From contig CARUPR010000002.1 in NCBI GenBank assembly GCA_949077035.1, forward strand, positions 72,770 through 136,769: DNA of 64,000 nucleotides. Reading direction: 5' to 3'. Made by a program: the position numbers and the translations under genes. Shown here in pieces: positions 53,531 to 62,369 of the stretch (within the stretch, counting starts at the first letter, position 1; each line of letters starts with the position of its first letter). This stretch comes from an uncultured Eubacteriales bacterium. Its GTDB lineage: Bacteria; Bacillota; Clostridia; Christensenellales; UBA1242. Under the pieces are notes generated by a model. That model did not search any database and had not been told where the DNA came from. It saw only the letters and a program-made list of their open reading frames with translations.

Positions 53531-56500
53531 ATGTTTGAATTAAATAATTTTGATTCTATTAAAATAGGAATTGCCTCACCAGAGAAGATTAGAGAATGGT
53601 CTCATGGTGAGGTCACCAAACCTGAAACTATCAATTACAGAACTCAAAAGCCTGAAAGAGATGGTCTTTTTTGCGAAAAGATTTTTGGACCTAGAAAGGA
53701 CTGGGAATGTCAATGCGGAAGATACAAAAGAGTTCGATACAAAGGCGTTGTATGTGACAAGTGTGGTGTTGAAGTTACCAGAGCTAAAGTAAGACGTGAG
53801 AGAATGGGACACATAGAGCTTGCTGCCCCATGTACTCATATCTGGTATTTCAGAAATGTTCCATCAAAGATTGGCACTCTTTTGGAAATGACTCCAAAGG
53901 TGCTTGAACAGGTTGTTTATTATGTATGTTATGTTGTCCTTGACCCAAAACGCACAGAACTTGCCTATAAACAAGTTATCACTGATAAAGAATATCATGA
54001 AGCTTGTGAAAAGTATGGTTATGATGCTTTTGAAGTGGGAATGGGTGCATCTGCAATTAAGAGATTGCTTTCAGAAGTAGACCTTGAAAAAGAGGCTAAA
54101 GTTCTTAAAGAGGCTCTTGTAAACATGAAAGGTCAAAGAAGGATAAAGGCTATCAAGAAACTTGATGTTGTTGAATCTTTTATTAAAAGTGGCAACAATC
54201 CTACTTGGATGGTTCTTGATGTTATCCCTGTTCTTCCACCTGACCTTAGACCTATGGTTCCTATCGATGGTGGTAGATATGCAACAAGTGACTTAAACGA
54301 CCTTTATAGACGTGTTATAAACAGAAACAATCGTCTTAAAAAGCTTATGGAACTTGGTGCTCCTGATGTAATTGTAAGAAATGAAAAGAGAATGCTTCAA
54401 GAAGCAGTCGACAATCTTATCGATAATGGTAAGAGAGGAAAGGCTGTTCAAAGCTCAAAACAACGTGACCTTAAATCACTTACAGCAATGCTTGGTGGAA
54501 AGCAAGGTCGCTTTAGACTTAACCTTTTGGGTAAACGTGTTGACTATTCAGGTCGTTCAGTTATCGTTGTTGGACCAGAACTTAAGATGTATCAATGCGG
54601 TGTGCCAAAAGAAATGGCGCTAGAACTTTTTAAGCCTTTCATTATGAACAGACTTGTAGACCTTAATAAATCTCATAATATAAAGTCTGCCAAGAGAATG
54701 ATTGAAAAAGAAAAGGCGGTTGTTTGGGATATACTTGCAGAGGTTATTAAAGACCATCCAGTATTCTTAAACCGTGCTCCAACACTTCACAGACTTTCTG
54801 TTCAGGCATTTGAACCTGTCCTTGTTGAAGGAAGGGCGATTAAGCTTCACCCATCAGTGTGTGCTGCCTTCAACGCCGACTTCGATGGTGACCAGATGTC
54901 AATTCACGTTCCACTTTCTCTAGATGCAAGAACTGAGGCAAGAACTCTTATGCTTGCTTCAAACAACATCTTAAAACCTTCTGATGGTGACCCAATTGTT
55001 ACTCCATCTCAAGATATTATTTTGGGTTGTGCATATATGACAATTCAAAAGGATGGCGTTTTAGGTGAGGGCGGAATATTCGCTTCAAAAGATGAAGCAA
55101 TTATCGCTTATCAAACACAAAAACTTCATCTTCAAGCTAAAATTAAAGTTAGACTTGAAAAGGAAGTTGATGGCAAAAAATATTCAAAACTTATTGAAAC
55201 AACAGTTGGAAGAATTTTGTTTAATGACCAAATACCTCAAGACTTGGGTTATGTAGATAGAACTAATCCTGAAAACTATTGTGAGCTTGAACTTAATCGT
55301 GCAATCGTGAAGAAAGATTTGGGCAATATTTTGGCTAAAGCTTATGATATTCATGGCACAAGCGAGTGTGCTAAACTTGTTGATAGAATAAAAGCAACAG
55401 GTTATAAGTATGCTACATTAGGTGCTCTTACTGTTAATGCTTTTGATATTTCAGAGCCAAAAGAAAAATATGATATTATCTCAGAAACTGAAGATAAAAT
55501 CAGAGAAAATGAAAAACTCTTCAGAAGAGGTTTGATTACAAACGAAGAAAAAATAAAAATCAATAATGAATATTGGGCTGATACAAAATCTAAAGTGGTT
55601 GAGGCTGTTGTTGCAAGTATGGCAGACGATAATCCATTTAAAATCATGTATGTTTCAGGTGCCCGTGGTGATACAAACCAGATTAACTCTCTTTGTGGTA
55701 TGATTGGTTTGAAAACAACTGCTTCAGGCGAAATGGTTGGACCTATTAAATCATCATTTGTTAAGGGTCTTACTCCAATCGAATACTTTATTACTGCTCG
55801 TGGTATTAGAAAATCTCTTTCAGATACCGCTCTTAAAACAGCCGATTCAGGTTATTTGACACGTCGTCTTGTTGATATCTCTCAAGATGTTGTTGTGACT
55901 ACTGAAGACTGCTTTGCTGATTTAGATGAAAAGGTTAAAGGTGTTTGGGTGAGCGACCTCGTTGTTGATGGTGCCGTTCAAGAAACCTTAGCTGAAAGAA
56001 TTTATGGCAGAGTAAGTGTTGAAGATATCATAGACCCAAAAACACAAGAACTTATCGTTCCTGCAAATACTATGATAACAACAGAACAAGCTAGCAAGAT
56101 TACCAAAGCTGGCATCACCAAAGTTCAAATCAGGTCACTCTTTACCTGCCGTTGCAAACATGGCGTTTGTGCAAAATGTTATGGCAGAGATTTAAGTAAT
56201 AAGAGTATGGTAAACATTGGTGAAGCTGTCGGCATTGTTGCTGCACAATCTATTGGTGAACCTGGAACTCAGCTTACCATGAGAACTTTCCACTCTGGTG
56301 GTGTTGCTTCCGCTCTTGATATTACACAAGGTCTTCCTCGTGTTGAAGAAATCTTTGAAGCAAGAAAACCAAAGGGTGAAGCTCTTATTTCTGAAGTTGC
56401 CGGAAAAATCACAATCAAACAAGATGCAAAATATTATTATTTCACAGTTACTTCACGTGAAGGTGAAATTGAATATGAAGCTAAAAAACCAGTTGTGTTG

Positions 56501-57064
56501 CTTGTAAAAAATGGTGACACTGTTGAACCAGGCACTCAGATTACAGCCGGTGCAATCAATCCTGCAGACCTTCTCAGAATGAGAGGTGTAAAAGGTCTTC
56601 AAGAATATCTTTTATCTCAAGTTATTGACACATATAGAGGTCAAGGTGTTAAGGTAAATGATAAACACGTAGAACTTATTATCAGACAAATGCTTAAGAA
56701 AGTTAAGGTAGAATCTTCTGGTGATACATCACTTCTTCCTGGTGAAATTGTTGATGTTTTCAAATGTGATGAAGAAAATGAACGTATTTTACAAGAAGGC
56801 GGCGTTCCTGCCACTGTTAAGAGAGTATTGCTTGGTATTACCAAGGCTTCACTTTCAACAGAAAGCTTCCTTTCAGCTGCATCTTTCCAAGAAACTTCAA
56901 GGACTCTTACAGATGCTTCTGTAAAAGGAAAGGTTGACAATCTTCTTGGTCTTAAGGAAAATGTCATAATTGGTAAGCTTATTCCTGCGGGAACTGGTCT
57001 TAAAAATTATAGGTCAGTTTTACCAGTTGTAATTAAGGATGAAGAAGACGCTATTGCAGAATAA
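53531..57064 (+). CDS. rpoC: RNA polymerase beta-prime subunit
   Basis: 1177 residues, behind AAGGGG. The N-terminal zinc site has Cys60, Cys62, Cys75 and Cys78. The catalytic magnesium loop NADFDGDQMSIHVPL lies near 446-460, the second zinc site has CRCKHGVCAKCYG, and the trigger loop region reads GEPGTQLTMRTFHSGG. The bridge helix begins ARGIRKSLSDTALKTADSG where almost all bacteria have THGARKGLADTALKTADSG, and the F-loop GMRGLM reads GMIGLK. The size is typical of Firmicutes. It forms an operon with rpoB, and a strong terminator follows about 90 bases downstream. Confidence 0.98.
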   Translation: MFELNNFDSIKIGIASPEKIREWSHGEVTKPETINYRTQKPERDGLFCEKIFGPRKDWECQCGRYKRVRYKGVVCDKCGVEVTRAKVRRERMGHIELAAPCTHIWYFRNVPSKIGTLLEMTPKVLEQVVYYVCYVVLDPKRTELAYKQVITDKEYHEACEKYGYDAFEVGMGASAIKRLLSEVDLEKEAKVLKEALVNMKGQRRIKAIKKLDVVESFIKSGNNPTWMVLDVIPVLPPDLRPMVPIDGGRYATSDLNDLYRRVINRNNRLKKLMELGAPDVIVRNEKRMLQEAVDNLIDNGKRGKAVQSSKQRDLKSLTAMLGGKQGRFRLNLLGKRVDYSGRSVIVVGPELKMYQCGVPKEMALELFKPFIMNRLVDLNKSHNIKSAKRMIEKEKAVVWDILAEVIKDHPVFLNRAPTLHRLSVQAFEPVLVEGRAIKLHPSVCAAFNADFDGDQMSIHVPLSLDARTEARTLMLASNNILKPSDGDPIVTPSQDIILGCAYMTIQKDGVLGEGGIFASKDEAIIAYQTQKLHLQAKIKVRLEKEVDGKKYSKLIETTVGRILFNDQIPQDLGYVDRTNPENYCELELNRAIVKKDLGNILAKAYDIHGTSECAKLVDRIKATGYKYATLGALTVNAFDISEPKEKYDIISETEDKIRENEKLFRRGLITNEEKIKINNEYWADTKSKVVEAVVASMADDNPFKIMYVSGARGDTNQINSLCGMIGLKTTASGEMVGPIKSSFVKGLTPIEYFITARGIRKSLSDTALKTADSGYLTRRLVDISQDVVVTTEDCFADLDEKVKGVWVSDLVVDGAVQETLAERIYGRVSVEDIIDPKTQELIVPANTMITTEQASKITKAGITKVQIRSLFTCRCKHGVCAKCYGRDLSNKSMVNIGEAVGIVAAQSIGEPGTQLTMRTFHSGGVASALDITQGLPRVEEIFEARKPKGEALISEVAGKITIKQDAKYYYFTVTSREGEIEYEAKKPVVLLVKNGDTVEPGTQITAGAINPADLLRMRGVKGLQEYLLSQVIDTYRGQGVKVNDKHVELIIRQMLKKVKVESSGDTSLLPGEIVDVFKCDEENERILQEGGVPATVKRVLLGITKASLSTESFLSAASFQETSRTLTDASVKGKVDNLLGLKENVIIGKLIPAGTGLKNYRSVLPVVIKDEEDAIAE

Positions 57065-57151
57065 CAAAATTTTACTTTTGTTTGAAAAATATCATTTTTG
57101 AATAATAAGACATTAAGAAAATTAAATTAATAAATCTTCTTAATAAATTAA

Positions 57152-57188
57152 AAAAAGACACTATCCATTTGCGAAAGTGTCTTTTTTT
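57152..57188 (+). terminator. intrinsic terminator of rpoBC
   Basis: AAAGACACT (57154-57162) pairs with AGTGTCTTT (57176-57184), and the T run continues to 57188. An A run upstream makes it bidirectional. Confidence 0.88.
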
Positions 57189-57436
57189 GAATGCAAAATA
57201 AACATGAATGAAATTAAGATATGCTGTAAAGAAATGAGGTTAGGGAGGCAAGATAGACAGAAATGAAAAGAGTGTTTTTTTTTAGAAACACAAGATAAGC
57301 AAAGAAGAGTTTTTTATGGAGATAAAATGGGCGATTTCTTATTTTATTATTACATTTTTTTTTATTTTTGAAAAATGTTTTAAAATTTTCATTAAAAAGT
57401 AGGGTGGTTATGCTATAATAAACATAGGAGAAGGAC
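57189..57436 (+). promoter_or_regulatory. intergenic region with extended -10 promoter for the nucleotidase operon
   Basis: TGC-TATAAT (TATAAT at 57414-57419) lies 17 bases before the ATG, with GGAGAAGGA between. No good -35 is seen, as expected of an extended -10 promoter. The rest of the gap holds no convincing gene; a 28-codon hydrophobic frame at 57315 lacks support. Confidence 0.55.
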
Positions 57437-58024
57437 ATGAACATAGGATTAGACATTGATAATGTTATTACAGCATTTGATAGTGGCATTTTTAAGGAGT
57501 TTTTATTGGAAGATAAAAACAAAAGAAACTCTGGCATTATTAATAAAAACGCAAGACATATCAATTTGGGAATGTTTGACTGGTCACAAGAAGAAATTGA
57601 CGAGTTTTACAACAATAATATGGAGCGTATAGCAAAAAATCTAAAACCTAGAAGAAATTGCAAGAAATATATGGACAAACTTTTAAAAGATGGTCATAAT
57701 CTTATTTTAATATCACATAGAGCATATCCACATTATAAAACACCAGAGCAAACAACCCTTGATTGGCTTAAAAAGAATAAGATAAACTTTACAAAACTTA
57801 TTTTATCGGATTCTCCTGACAAAACAAAGGAATGCAGAGAAAACAATATTGATATCATGATAGATGACCGAGCAGGTCAATGTAAAAAAATGACGGCAAA
57901 TGGTGTTTATTGTATGCTTATGTTTACAAAATTCAATCGCAAAGAGGTTGAAAATCTGCCATTTGCAACAAGTTGGGAAAATTTATATAAGGAGATTAAT
58001 AAATTATGCAAAAAAGAAATGTAA
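57437..58024 (+). CDS. HAD-superfamily 5'(3')-deoxyribonucleotidase-like protein
   Basis: 195 residues, GGAGAAGGA before the ATG. Motif I is GLDIDNVIT (DxD nucleophile pair, near residues 6-8), motif II the Ser in LILISHRAYP and motif IV IDIMIDDRAGQC. This is the arrangement of the cytosolic type C 5'-nucleotidases (NT5C family), which remove phosphate from nucleoside monophosphates. The 3' end overlaps the nucleoside hydrolase gene by 19 bases. Together the two would turn a nucleotide into nucleoside and then free base, a salvage or scavenging route. Specificity is not readable, and a phosphatase for another small molecule is possible. Confidence 0.82.
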   Translation: MNIGLDIDNVITAFDSGIFKEFLLEDKNKRNSGIINKNARHINLGMFDWSQEEIDEFYNNNMERIAKNLKPRRNCKKYMDKLLKDGHNLILISHRAYPHYKTPEQTTLDWLKKNKINFTKLILSDSPDKTKECRENNIDIMIDDRAGQCKKMTANGVYCMLMFTKFNRKEVENLPFATSWENLYKEINKLCKKEM

Positions 58025-58893
58025 TTTTAGACACAGATATATCTAATGAAGTTGATGACCAGTTTGCATTGGCTTATCTTATCAAGTCACTTGACAATAT
58101 AAATTTGCAGGCCATAACAATTGCACCATTTAAGAAAAGTGGTTATGCACCAGTTGAAACTCTTGCAGAAGGGACTGATTTATCTTTCAATACTGCAGGA
58201 AAAATTTTAGATTTATTAAATGTTAGCAAATATAAAGAAATCCTTTATAAAGGTGCAATATCCTATTTCTTTGAAAGCAAGGAGCTTAATCCTGCGACAA
58301 CTAAAATCATAGAGCTTGCAAAGGCAAATAATCATATAACTATAGTTGCTATTGGAGCTATCACAAATGTTGCTTTAGCACTTTATCATGCACCAGAGAT
58401 TGCAGACAAAGTCGATATTATTTGGCTTGGCGGAAATAGCTTTTTATCCAGCAAAAACAATGAATTCAATTTTAGGCAGGATGTGAAAGCGGTAAGAATT
58501 GTTTTTAATTCTAAGGCTAAATTAGTGGTTATTCCTTGCAGAAATGTCGCTTCTCATCTTTCGACTACTATATATGAATTAGAGCATTATTTGGCACCTC
58601 AAGGCGAAATAGGGCAATATCTATGCGAAGCTTTTAGAAATTGCAAATTAGCTTATAGAAAAACTACTGAAGATATAATTGGCGAAAATAAAACTTTGTG
58701 GGATTTAAGTGCGATAGCCTATCTATTAAATAAAGATTGGTTTAATACCACAGAGGTAAGTTGTCCAAAAATTCTTGATGACACCTCTTATAAAAACACA
58801 AAGTTTAAACATAAAATCACCTTTGTAAATGACTTGAATAGACACGAGATATACAAAGATTTCTTTATTAAAATGGGATATAAAATTAAATAA
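58006..58893 (+). CDS. nucleoside hydrolase (inosine/uridine-preferring family)
   Basis: 295 residues. The calcium-binding opening ILDTDISNEVDDQFALAYL corresponds to DTDxGxDDxxAL, with an insertion of two residues as in some family members. VAIGAITNVALAL and the LGGNSF strand are characteristic, as is NFRQDVKAVRIVFNS (usually EfNixxDpxAAxxvf). Family enzymes cleave the N-glycosidic bond of ribonucleosides. The start overlaps the nucleotidase gene, so the two are translated together. The overlap and the shared theme support nucleotide salvage. The substrate is unresolved. Confidence 0.85.
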   Translation: MQKRNVILDTDISNEVDDQFALAYLIKSLDNINLQAITIAPFKKSGYAPVETLAEGTDLSFNTAGKILDLLNVSKYKEILYKGAISYFFESKELNPATTKIIELAKANNHITIVAIGAITNVALALYHAPEIADKVDIIWLGGNSFLSSKNNEFNFRQDVKAVRIVFNSKAKLVVIPCRNVASHLSTTIYELEHYLAPQGEIGQYLCEAFRNCKLAYRKTTEDIIGENKTLWDLSAIAYLLNKDWFNTTEVSCPKILDDTSYKNTKFKHKITFVNDLNRHEIYKDFFIKMGYKIK

Positions 58894-59051
58894 ATTTCTC
58901 ATTTTCTATTTGTTAAATAGTTGCATTAACTCTTTTTACAATGTTTTTATGCAAACTTTTTTGGTGCAATTTTTCATTTGATATATTTAAAAGCTTCAAC
59001 TTTAACAAATTTAAAAAAACAAAATATAAATTAATTTATAAATAAAAATAA

Positions 59052-59080
59052 TTTACTTTTTTATCAAAAATTGCTATAAT
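59052..59080 (+). promoter_or_regulatory. leaderless promoter
   Basis: TTTACT (59052-59057), a 17-base spacer ending TGC (extended -10), and TATAAT (59075-59080). The ATG at 59088 follows after 7 bases with no ribosome binding site. Confidence 0.75.
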
Positions 59081-59087
59081 TAAATAT

Positions 59088-59747
59088 ATGAACAAAAGAA
59101 TAATTTCTATTCTAGTAAGTTTGGTTATACTGGCAATTTCTGTGACCTTATTGCTTGTATTTATGCTAGGTAAAAAGAATGATGCGCCCGATTATCAACC
59201 ATCTTTATCTTGCATAGTAAAAGATTTAAAAATTTCTGTGGGCGAAAGATTGACAAATTTTTATCAAACCAATGATAAAAATGCTCAAGTTTATTTTGAA
59301 TATGATAAAACTGACATTATTGATATCAATGAAAATGAAATTATTGGAAAGAAAGCAGGAAAGGTAAGTATTACAATAAAAATTGCAAATTCAAAAGAGG
59401 AGATAAGCAAAAATTTTATTGTTGAAGTTTATGCAGAAGGATACAAATTTAAAATAGATACTCTTGAATATTGCGATTTTGATGAAAATTCTAATACCTT
59501 GATTGTTTATGAAGAAAATGCACTGTTTGAAATCAAAGTTTTTGATTTGAAAGGAAATAAAGTTGAAACATTAAAACCTGTTTGTAGATTTGATAATAAT
59601 TTAATTAATATCAGCTTTAATTATGGAAATTATTGTATTTATAACATAACCGGTGATTGTAAGGTGGATTTTATATTCTCTGATTTAGACTTTGCGATAT
59701 CTTTAAATTTTGTTTGTCAAATTGATTCTTTAAAAAACCTAGATTAA
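59088..59747 (+). CDS. membrane-anchored protein with Big2-like domain
   Basis: 219 residues. Signal anchor at ~5-27 (LVSLVILAISVTLLLVF), then an extracellular part. Residues ~45-115 match a bacterial Ig-like group 2 fold: ISVGERLTNFYQT, then FEYDKTDIIDINENEIIGKKAGKVSITIKI, the usual pattern of residue-is-context-and-makes-it-so. The rest is beta-rich and unassigned. It resembles the Ig-like parts of the giant lipoprotein, so it may belong to the same surface layer. The stop codon lies inside its terminator hairpin. Confidence 0.72.
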   Translation: MNKRIISILVSLVILAISVTLLLVFMLGKKNDAPDYQPSLSCIVKDLKISVGERLTNFYQTNDKNAQVYFEYDKTDIIDINENEIIGKKAGKVSITIKIANSKEEISKNFIVEVYAEGYKFKIDTLEYCDFDENSNTLIVYEENALFEIKVFDLKGNKVETLKPVCRFDNNLINISFNYGNYCIYNITGDCKVDFIFSDLDFAISLNFVCQIDSLKNLD

Positions 59748-59762
59748 TTCAATCTAGGTTTT
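59736..59762 (+). terminator. hairpin terminator overlapping a stop codon
   Basis: AACCTAGATT (59736-59745, containing the TAG-TTA junction of the reading frame) pairs with AATCTAGGTT (59751-59760). The T run is short. Confidence 0.65.
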
Positions 59763-59767
59763 ATATT

Positions 59768-59861
59768 AAAAAAAAGACCTTAAAAATATTAAGGTCTTCC
59801 AGACGGTGATTTAACTTAGGAGAAAAACCGTCTGTATGTATCTGATTTTCATCAGCTACGA
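59768..59861 (-). ncRNA. candidate small RNA, about 94 nt, three stem-loops
   Basis: On the minus strand, TATAAT (59873-59868) is followed after seven bases by three hairpins. The first (59859-59838) is CTGAT/ATCAG with a GAAA tetraloop and a closing GTA/TAC. The second (59834-59800) is an 8-bp stem CAGACGGT/ACCGTCTG whose 19-base loop contains CTCCT (59822-59818), complementary to a Shine-Dalgarno sequence. The third (59798-59774) is a 10-bp AT-rich stem with eight T after it, a classic terminator. The -35 is weak. There is no open frame. This is the layout of trans-acting sRNAs in Firmicutes; the target is unknown. Confidence 0.6.
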
Positions 59862-59880
59862 ATATATATTATAACAAATA

Positions 59881-60137
59881 AATTTACAAGTAAAGCAAAT
59901 TTTTGTATTTTTACAAAATCTTTTAATTTTCATACAAAAATAATGTCGAAAATTGTAAATTAATGTTAAAATAAAATTATTCAACATTTTGACAATTAAG
60001 TATTTTGAATGTAGAAAAAATAAAATTTAAACCAAGATAAAAAATTATTCAAGTATGGGAAAAGCAAGTATATTTTTTCAATCAGTTTGAATATAAAAAG
60101 AAAGCACTCACTTTGTTTGTGCCTATCTTGCGTTCCT
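59881..60137. other. AT-rich gap without recognised feature
   Basis: Apart from the weak -35 of the small RNA near 59890, no gene, repeat or promoter could be supported here. A frame from 60087 runs across the antisense of tRNA-Glu and is not credible. Confidence 0.6.
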
Positions 60138-60168
60138 AAAAAAAATAACAGGCTAAAATACTGTTATT
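60138..60168 (-). terminator. intrinsic terminator of the tRNA-Glu gene
   Basis: On the minus strand, AATAACAG (60168-60161) pairs with CTGTTATT (60151-60144), followed by T to 60138. It begins two bases after the CCA end. Confidence 0.85.
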
Positions 60169-60169
60169 A

Positions 60170-60244
60170 TGGTAGCCTCAAGGAGAATCGAACTCCTGAT
60201 TCCGCCGTGAGAGGGCGGCGTCTTAACCGCTTGACCATGAGGCC
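60170..60244 (-). tRNA. tRNA-Glu (anticodon CUC)
   Basis: 75 bases including an encoded CCA (60172-60170). The acceptor stem GGCCTCA/TGAGGCT has a G-U first pair. The D arm contains GGTCAAGCGGTTAAGA. The anticodon stem CCGCC/GGCGG closes the loop CTCTCAC, giving anticodon CTC (reads GAG). The T arm is CAGGAGTTCGATTCTCCTT. The sequence is close to other bacterial tRNA-Glu, which usually have UUC. It has its own promoter and terminator. Confidence 0.95.
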
Positions 60245-60263
60245 ATATTTTTTAATCTTTTAT

Positions 60264-60292
60264 AGTATAACAAAGCTTTTTACAAAAATCAA
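60264..60292 (-). promoter_or_regulatory. tRNA-Glu promoter
   Basis: Minus strand: TTGATT (60292-60287), 17 bases, TATACT (60269-60264), 19 bases before the tRNA 5' end. Confidence 0.75.
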
Positions 60293-60385
60293 GCATTTTA
60301 TTGAATTTTTATTTTTAAATTATTTTGTTTTTAGCAGCTTTTGGGTTATACTAAAAAGGTGATATTAAATTGAGGTGCAATTAAT

Positions 60386-61213
60386 ATGTTTGGACGTAAA
60401 GTGAAAATAGGCATCGCCTTTGGTGGAGGTGGTGCAAGAGGCTTTTGTCATTTAGGTGCAATAAAGGCTTTTGAAGAGTTTGGCCTTAAGTTTGATTTTG
60501 TGGCGGGGACAAGTGCTGGCAGTATAGCAGGTGCTTTTTATTCTGCAGGTTATTCATATAAGCAGATGTATAATATAATCAAAGATTTAAAAGAAAAAGA
60601 TATAAGAAAAAATATAATTCCATTTACTCCATCAAAGATTGATGGCGTTGGCGAAATTGTCACAAGTGAGTTGGGAGATATCAATATAGAAGATTTGCCA
60701 ACACCATTTGCAGCAGTTGCTGTTGATATCAAATCCACAAAAGAAGTTTGTTTTGCAAAAGGAAATTTAGCTAAGGCTGTTATGGGCAGTTGTGCGGTGC
60801 CAGGTGTCTTTCAGCCGGTTGTTTATGATGATATGATTTTGTGTGATGGTGGTTTGCAAAACACTATTCCAGCCGATATACCGAGATATTTTGGTTGTGA
60901 TTATGTGATTTCAGTTGATGTAAATAAATCAAGGACTTATGGCACTGACAGCACTAAATTTTTAGATGTTATCACCTGTTCTATTCGTATTCTTATGAAA
61001 AGTAATGCAGTTAGAGGGTATGTAAATTCCGATTTGGTGATTGCGCCTGAAACAAAAAGATTTAAGTCTACTAAGACTGCTGGCATGGAAGAGATGATTG
61101 AAGAAGGTTATAAAGCTGCAATCGATGTTATGCCGCAAATTATGGAAATTTTTAGAAAAAGACGTGGTAATAAGTTTAAATCTTCAAACAAAGATATTAT
61201 ATTTATAAGATAA
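60386..61213 (+). CDS. patatin-like phospholipase (RssA/NTE type)
   Basis: 275 residues, TGAGGTG upstream, promoter TTGTTT/TATACT ending at 60352. A patatin serine hydrolase with a Ser-Asp dyad: the oxyanion loop GGGGARGFCHLG near residue 10, the nucleophile elbow GTSAGS and the DGG motif in LCDGGLQNTIP. Patatins act on membrane lipids as phospholipase A or lysophospholipase. There is no signal peptide, so it is cytoplasmic or loosely membrane-associated. It is four bases from the following ComEC-type gene and probably cotranscribed. The substrate is not known. Confidence 0.93.
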   Translation: MFGRKVKIGIAFGGGGARGFCHLGAIKAFEEFGLKFDFVAGTSAGSIAGAFYSAGYSYKQMYNIIKDLKEKDIRKNIIPFTPSKIDGVGEIVTSELGDINIEDLPTPFAAVAVDIKSTKEVCFAKGNLAKAVMGSCAVPGVFQPVVYDDMILCDGGLQNTIPADIPRYFGCDYVISVDVNKSRTYGTDSTKFLDVITCSIRILMKSNAVRGYVNSDLVIAPETKRFKSTKTAGMEEMIEEGYKAAIDVMPQIMEIFRKRRGNKFKSSNKDIIFIR

Positions 61214-61217
61214 AATT

Positions 61218-62330
61218 ATGATGAAAACACAAAAGAGTTTTAAAGAAAAAATTGCTGATTCAATATTTGCAAAGGGAGAATTTTATATAAAACTTGCCTT
61301 TACAATATTTTTTATAGCAATTTACATAGTTTTATTTATCGCTTTTGATGGAATAACATTTTTTGAGAAAGAAAATTATACAAAAGCTTTTAAAAATAAT
61401 TCATTTCAAATTCATGTAATTGATGTTGAAAATGGTGATGCCATTTTTATTAAGTTTCCAAATAATAAAACTATGCTTATTGACACAGGAGAAGAAAGAT
61501 ATTATTCACGACTTTCCTCCTATCTTCGTCAATATAATCATTATGAAAAGAATAGTGGAATTGATTATTTGGTTTTGACACATGAAGATTCTGACCATAT
61601 AGGAAGTGCAGATAAAATCATAAAAAACTTTGATGTAAAAAATATTTTCAGACCAAAGCTTTATTCAATGTATGAATTGGATAATATTTTAAATGAGTTT
61701 GATTATGATATTTCTTCAAGTATTTTATATAATAATATTATTAAAAGTGCCTATCAAAACAATTGCAAGTTGAATTTTTCAGATAGCGGTATTATATTAA
61801 ATGAAGGTGGCTGTGAAATTGAATTTTTATCGCCTTCTGATGAACTCTTTTATAATTCAAACAATGATAGTGCAGTGATTATGATTACATATCAATCTAA
61901 AAAGTTTTTATTTACAGGCGATATTGAAATTGAAGGTGAAGAAAAACTTATACAAAAATATGGCAATAAATTAAAGGCAGATGTTTTGAAGGTTGCACAT
62001 CATGGTTCATATACCTCAACAACGCAAAGTTTTTTAAATTGTGTTATGCCAAGCAAAGCGATAATATCTTCAAGTGGAAATTCGTCTATATTGCCAAATT
62101 TTGATGTTTTAGAAAGACTGAAAAACAATAATATTGAAATATTTGCTACCGGAAATATTGGGCATTTTGCTTTCAGCATAGAAAACGGTCAAATAGTATT
62201 TGCAAAAGCAGCTAAAAGTGACAATTTTCTTGCTTTAATATTTGCTATTTTTATTATTTTGCTGCTGATTATATGGCATTGTTCTTTTTATAAGACAAAT
62301 ATTTCACCATTTAAAATAAAAAATCAATAA
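61218..62330 (+). CDS. ComEC-type metallo-beta-lactamase-fold protein with two membrane anchors
   Basis: 370 residues. N-terminal helix at ~23-45 and C-terminal helix at ~338-355 frame a metallo-beta-lactamase-fold hydrolase like the last domain of the DNA-uptake protein ComEC: VIDVENGDAIFIKFPNNKTMLIDTG, the metal site THEDSDHIG, FLFTGDIE and VLKVAHHGSYTS. The competence channel part of ComEC is missing. Stand-alone versions are widespread and may be nucleases or phosphodiesterases acting outside the membrane. It begins four bases after the patatin stop, at two consecutive ATG codons and without a clear ribosome binding site, suggesting coupling. Confidence 0.85.
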   Translation: MMKTQKSFKEKIADSIFAKGEFYIKLAFTIFFIAIYIVLFIAFDGITFFEKENYTKAFKNNSFQIHVIDVENGDAIFIKFPNNKTMLIDTGEERYYSRLSSYLRQYNHYEKNSGIDYLVLTHEDSDHIGSADKIIKNFDVKNIFRPKLYSMYELDNILNEFDYDISSSILYNNIIKSAYQNNCKLNFSDSGIILNEGGCEIEFLSPSDELFYNSNNDSAVIMITYQSKKFLFTGDIEIEGEEKLIQKYGNKLKADVLKVAHHGSYTSTTQSFLNCVMPSKAIISSSGNSSILPNFDVLERLKNNNIEIFATGNIGHFAFSIENGQIVFAKAAKSDNFLALIFAIFIILLLIIWHCSFYKTNISPFKIKNQ

Positions 62331-62334
62331 TTTA

Positions 62335-62363
62335 TTGAACATTATTAAATTTTATGATAATAT
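62335..62363 (+). promoter_or_regulatory. leaderless promoter of the shikimate-kinase-like gene
   Basis: TTGAAC (62335-62340), 17 bases, TAATAT (62358-62363), 6 bases, ATG at 62370. No ribosome binding site is present. Confidence 0.65.
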
Positions 62364-62369
62364 ATAACT

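Noticed and set aside
57315..57401. 28-codon hydrophobic peptide
   Set aside because: No ribosome binding site or conservation evidence, and the composition is explained by T-rich DNA.
57214..57564. 116-codon minus-strand hydrophobic frame
   Set aside because: Low-complexity Phe/Leu/Lys composition from AT-rich DNA, overlapping the nucleotidase start, with no start signals.
59838..59859. Hammerhead ribozyme (CTGATGA seen in the small RNA)
   Set aside because: The rest of the conserved core (GAAA joined to stem III and the cleavage-site UH) is missing; the bases are a hairpin with a GAAA tetraloop.
60087..60362. 91-codon plus-strand frame
   Set aside because: It runs through the antisense strand of tRNA-Glu, its promoter and its terminator, and has no ribosome binding site.
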